A DNA stretch of 64,000 nucleotides. Source: M0108 sp044228795. GTDB taxonomy: Bacteria > Pseudomonadota > Gammaproteobacteria > Chromatiales > Chromatiaceae. The position numbers were made by a program, and so were the translations under genes. This document shows positions 63,507 through 64,000 of the stretch, piece after piece. Location of the stretch: assembly GCA_044228795.1 (NCBI GenBank), contig JBGAUE010000011.1, positions 40,057-104,056 on the forward strand, read 5' to 3'. Under the pieces are notes generated by a model. That model made no database searches. It saw only the letters and a program-made list of their open reading frames with translations, and had not been told where the DNA came from. Position 1 is the stretch's first letter; each line of letters starts with the position of its first letter.

Positions 63507-63914
63507 TTATCCGATGTGAATTTCGAGCTCGCCGGCCAGGAAGACCGGGACATCGCCGGGGGCGACGGGCTTGGGCGTGGTCAGGGGCACGACGAGGCGG
63601 GCGGTGCCGTCCTGGTCCTTGAGGACGACGGTGGTGATCGAGGGCCAGGCGGTGGTGGCGGTGGGGAATTGGATGGGGGTCAGGTTGCGGAAGACGGTCG
63701 CGCCGCTGGTCTGGTTCGCATCCTTCGCCCAGCGCTCGGCGCCGGGATCGCAGCGCACGGGGGCGTAACTGGCGCCGGTGATTTCGCTGCCGCCCAGGCC
63801 GTCATCGCTGGGGGCGGCGCTGTAGAGGTGGACGTTCCATTGGGCGATGGCGAGGGGTTGGTTCAGAAAGAGGGCGGCGCCGATGGCGCTCTCAAGGCTG
63901 TCGGTGGCGTTCAT
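63507..63914 (-). CDS. Hypothetical phage-type protein, 135 residues
   Basis: From the ATG at 63914 (MNATDSLESAIGAALFLNQP). Pattern WNVHLYSAAPSDDGLGGSE, then a beta-rich remainder ending ELEIHIG; resembles small tail-associated proteins near tail-fibre genes. It lies 7 bp before the propeller gene. Confidence 0.65.
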   Translation of the reverse strand: MNATDSLESAIGAALFLNQPLAIAQWNVHLYSAAPSDDGLGGSEITGASYAPVRCDPGAERWAKDANQTSGATVFRNLTPIQFPTATTAWPSITTVVLKDQDGTARLVVPLTTPKPVAPGDVPVFLAGELEIHIG

Positions 63915-63930
63915 GGGACGGACTCCAGGC

Positions 63931-63966
63931 AAAAAAAGACCGCCACGCGCTCACGCGCGGGCGGTG
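63931..63966 (-). terminator. Rho-independent terminator
   Basis: On the minus strand, a GC stem (ACCGCC ... GGCGGT with inner CGCG/CGCG) is followed by seven T (63937-63931). It ends the transcript of the partial gene to the right and separates it from the gene starting at 63914. Confidence 0.85.
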
Positions 63967-63973
63967 GTGGGGG

Positions 63974-64000
63974 TTATGCCGCGGCCTTGGCCTGGGCGTC
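63974..64000 (-). CDS. C-terminal end of an unidentified protein
   Basis: Only the last eight residues (DAQAKAAA) and the TAA are inside the window. Confidence 0.6.
   Translation of the reverse strand, partial: DAQAKAAA

Overview
The window reads as a GC-rich gammaproteobacterial chromosome, most likely from a purple sulfur bacterium (Chromatiaceae). Two markers support this. One is a RuBisCO-like protein that matches the 'IV-Photo' subgroup by eye. The other is a complete soeABC set for a cytoplasmic sulfite:quinone oxidoreductase, known from Allochromatium. Core gene order is also gammaproteobacterial: minCDE, dnaX-ybaB-recR with a 4.5S RNA gene, ybbP-ybbA/tesA, and yciO-rnm/yciB-yciI.

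Layout. 1-12.5 kb: housekeeping genes, mostly on the minus strand (cell-division placement, HIT protein, RecR/YbaB/DnaX, SRP RNA, a metallophosphoesterase, small membrane proteins, a two-repeat secreted protein, a YbbA/YbbP-type ABC exporter). 12.5-16 kb: TesA and a large SLC12-type transporter. 16-22.5 kb: a tightly spaced leftward set hpp-(small ORF)-yjbQ-rlp-gnd-zwf-pgl, which joins a RuBisCO-like protein to the oxidative pentose phosphate pathway. 22.8-26.4 kb: chromate resistance (chrB, chrA) and an Mrr-type nuclease. 27-31.8 kb: soeABC, with a 100-N assembly gap inside soeA. 32-40.8 kb: conserved housekeeping genes (YciO, RNase AM-type PHP protein, YciB, YciI, a parvulin, DUF599, DusA, EamA, MurU-type nucleotidyltransferase, GCS2-type ligase).

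40.8-64 kb is an accessory, prophage-like island. It opens with a tyrosine integrase broken by a 310-bp hairpin-rich insertion. A leftward early region follows: HTH/excisionase-like protein, SSB, Cas4-like exonuclease, ERF annealing protein, a small acidic protein with an SSB-like C-terminus, and an SLOG/DprA-like protein. Three leftward promoters share a TAGC-N8-GGCTA dyad. Almost every early gene has a GC hairpin placed just before its ribosome-binding site. Two of these hairpins are 23-mers that differ only by one compensatory base pair. From 47.2 to 49.7 kb there is no convincing protein gene; instead there are several families of structured repeats (a 158-bp giant hairpin, a tandem array of TATT-loop palindromes, G-run elements). 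From 51.6 to 59.6 kb lies a signalling cassette (CheB-CheR-PAS fusion, PAS-GGDEF-EAL-CZB, and a twice-frameshifted PAS-GGDEF-PAS gene). It is bracketed by direct repeats of the 3' end of a small phage-like membrane-protein gene. The window ends in leftward virion-type genes (SNase-like nuclease, a protein with an HU-like tail domain, a beta-propeller protein).

The most unusual signal is the shared regulatory architecture of the island's early genes: common operator, hairpin at the predicted mRNA 5' end, fixed spacing to the start codon, and repeated internal leader hairpins. The repeat-dense 2.4-kb non-coding block next to it ranks second. Boundaries, families and functions were judged by eye; no database search was run.
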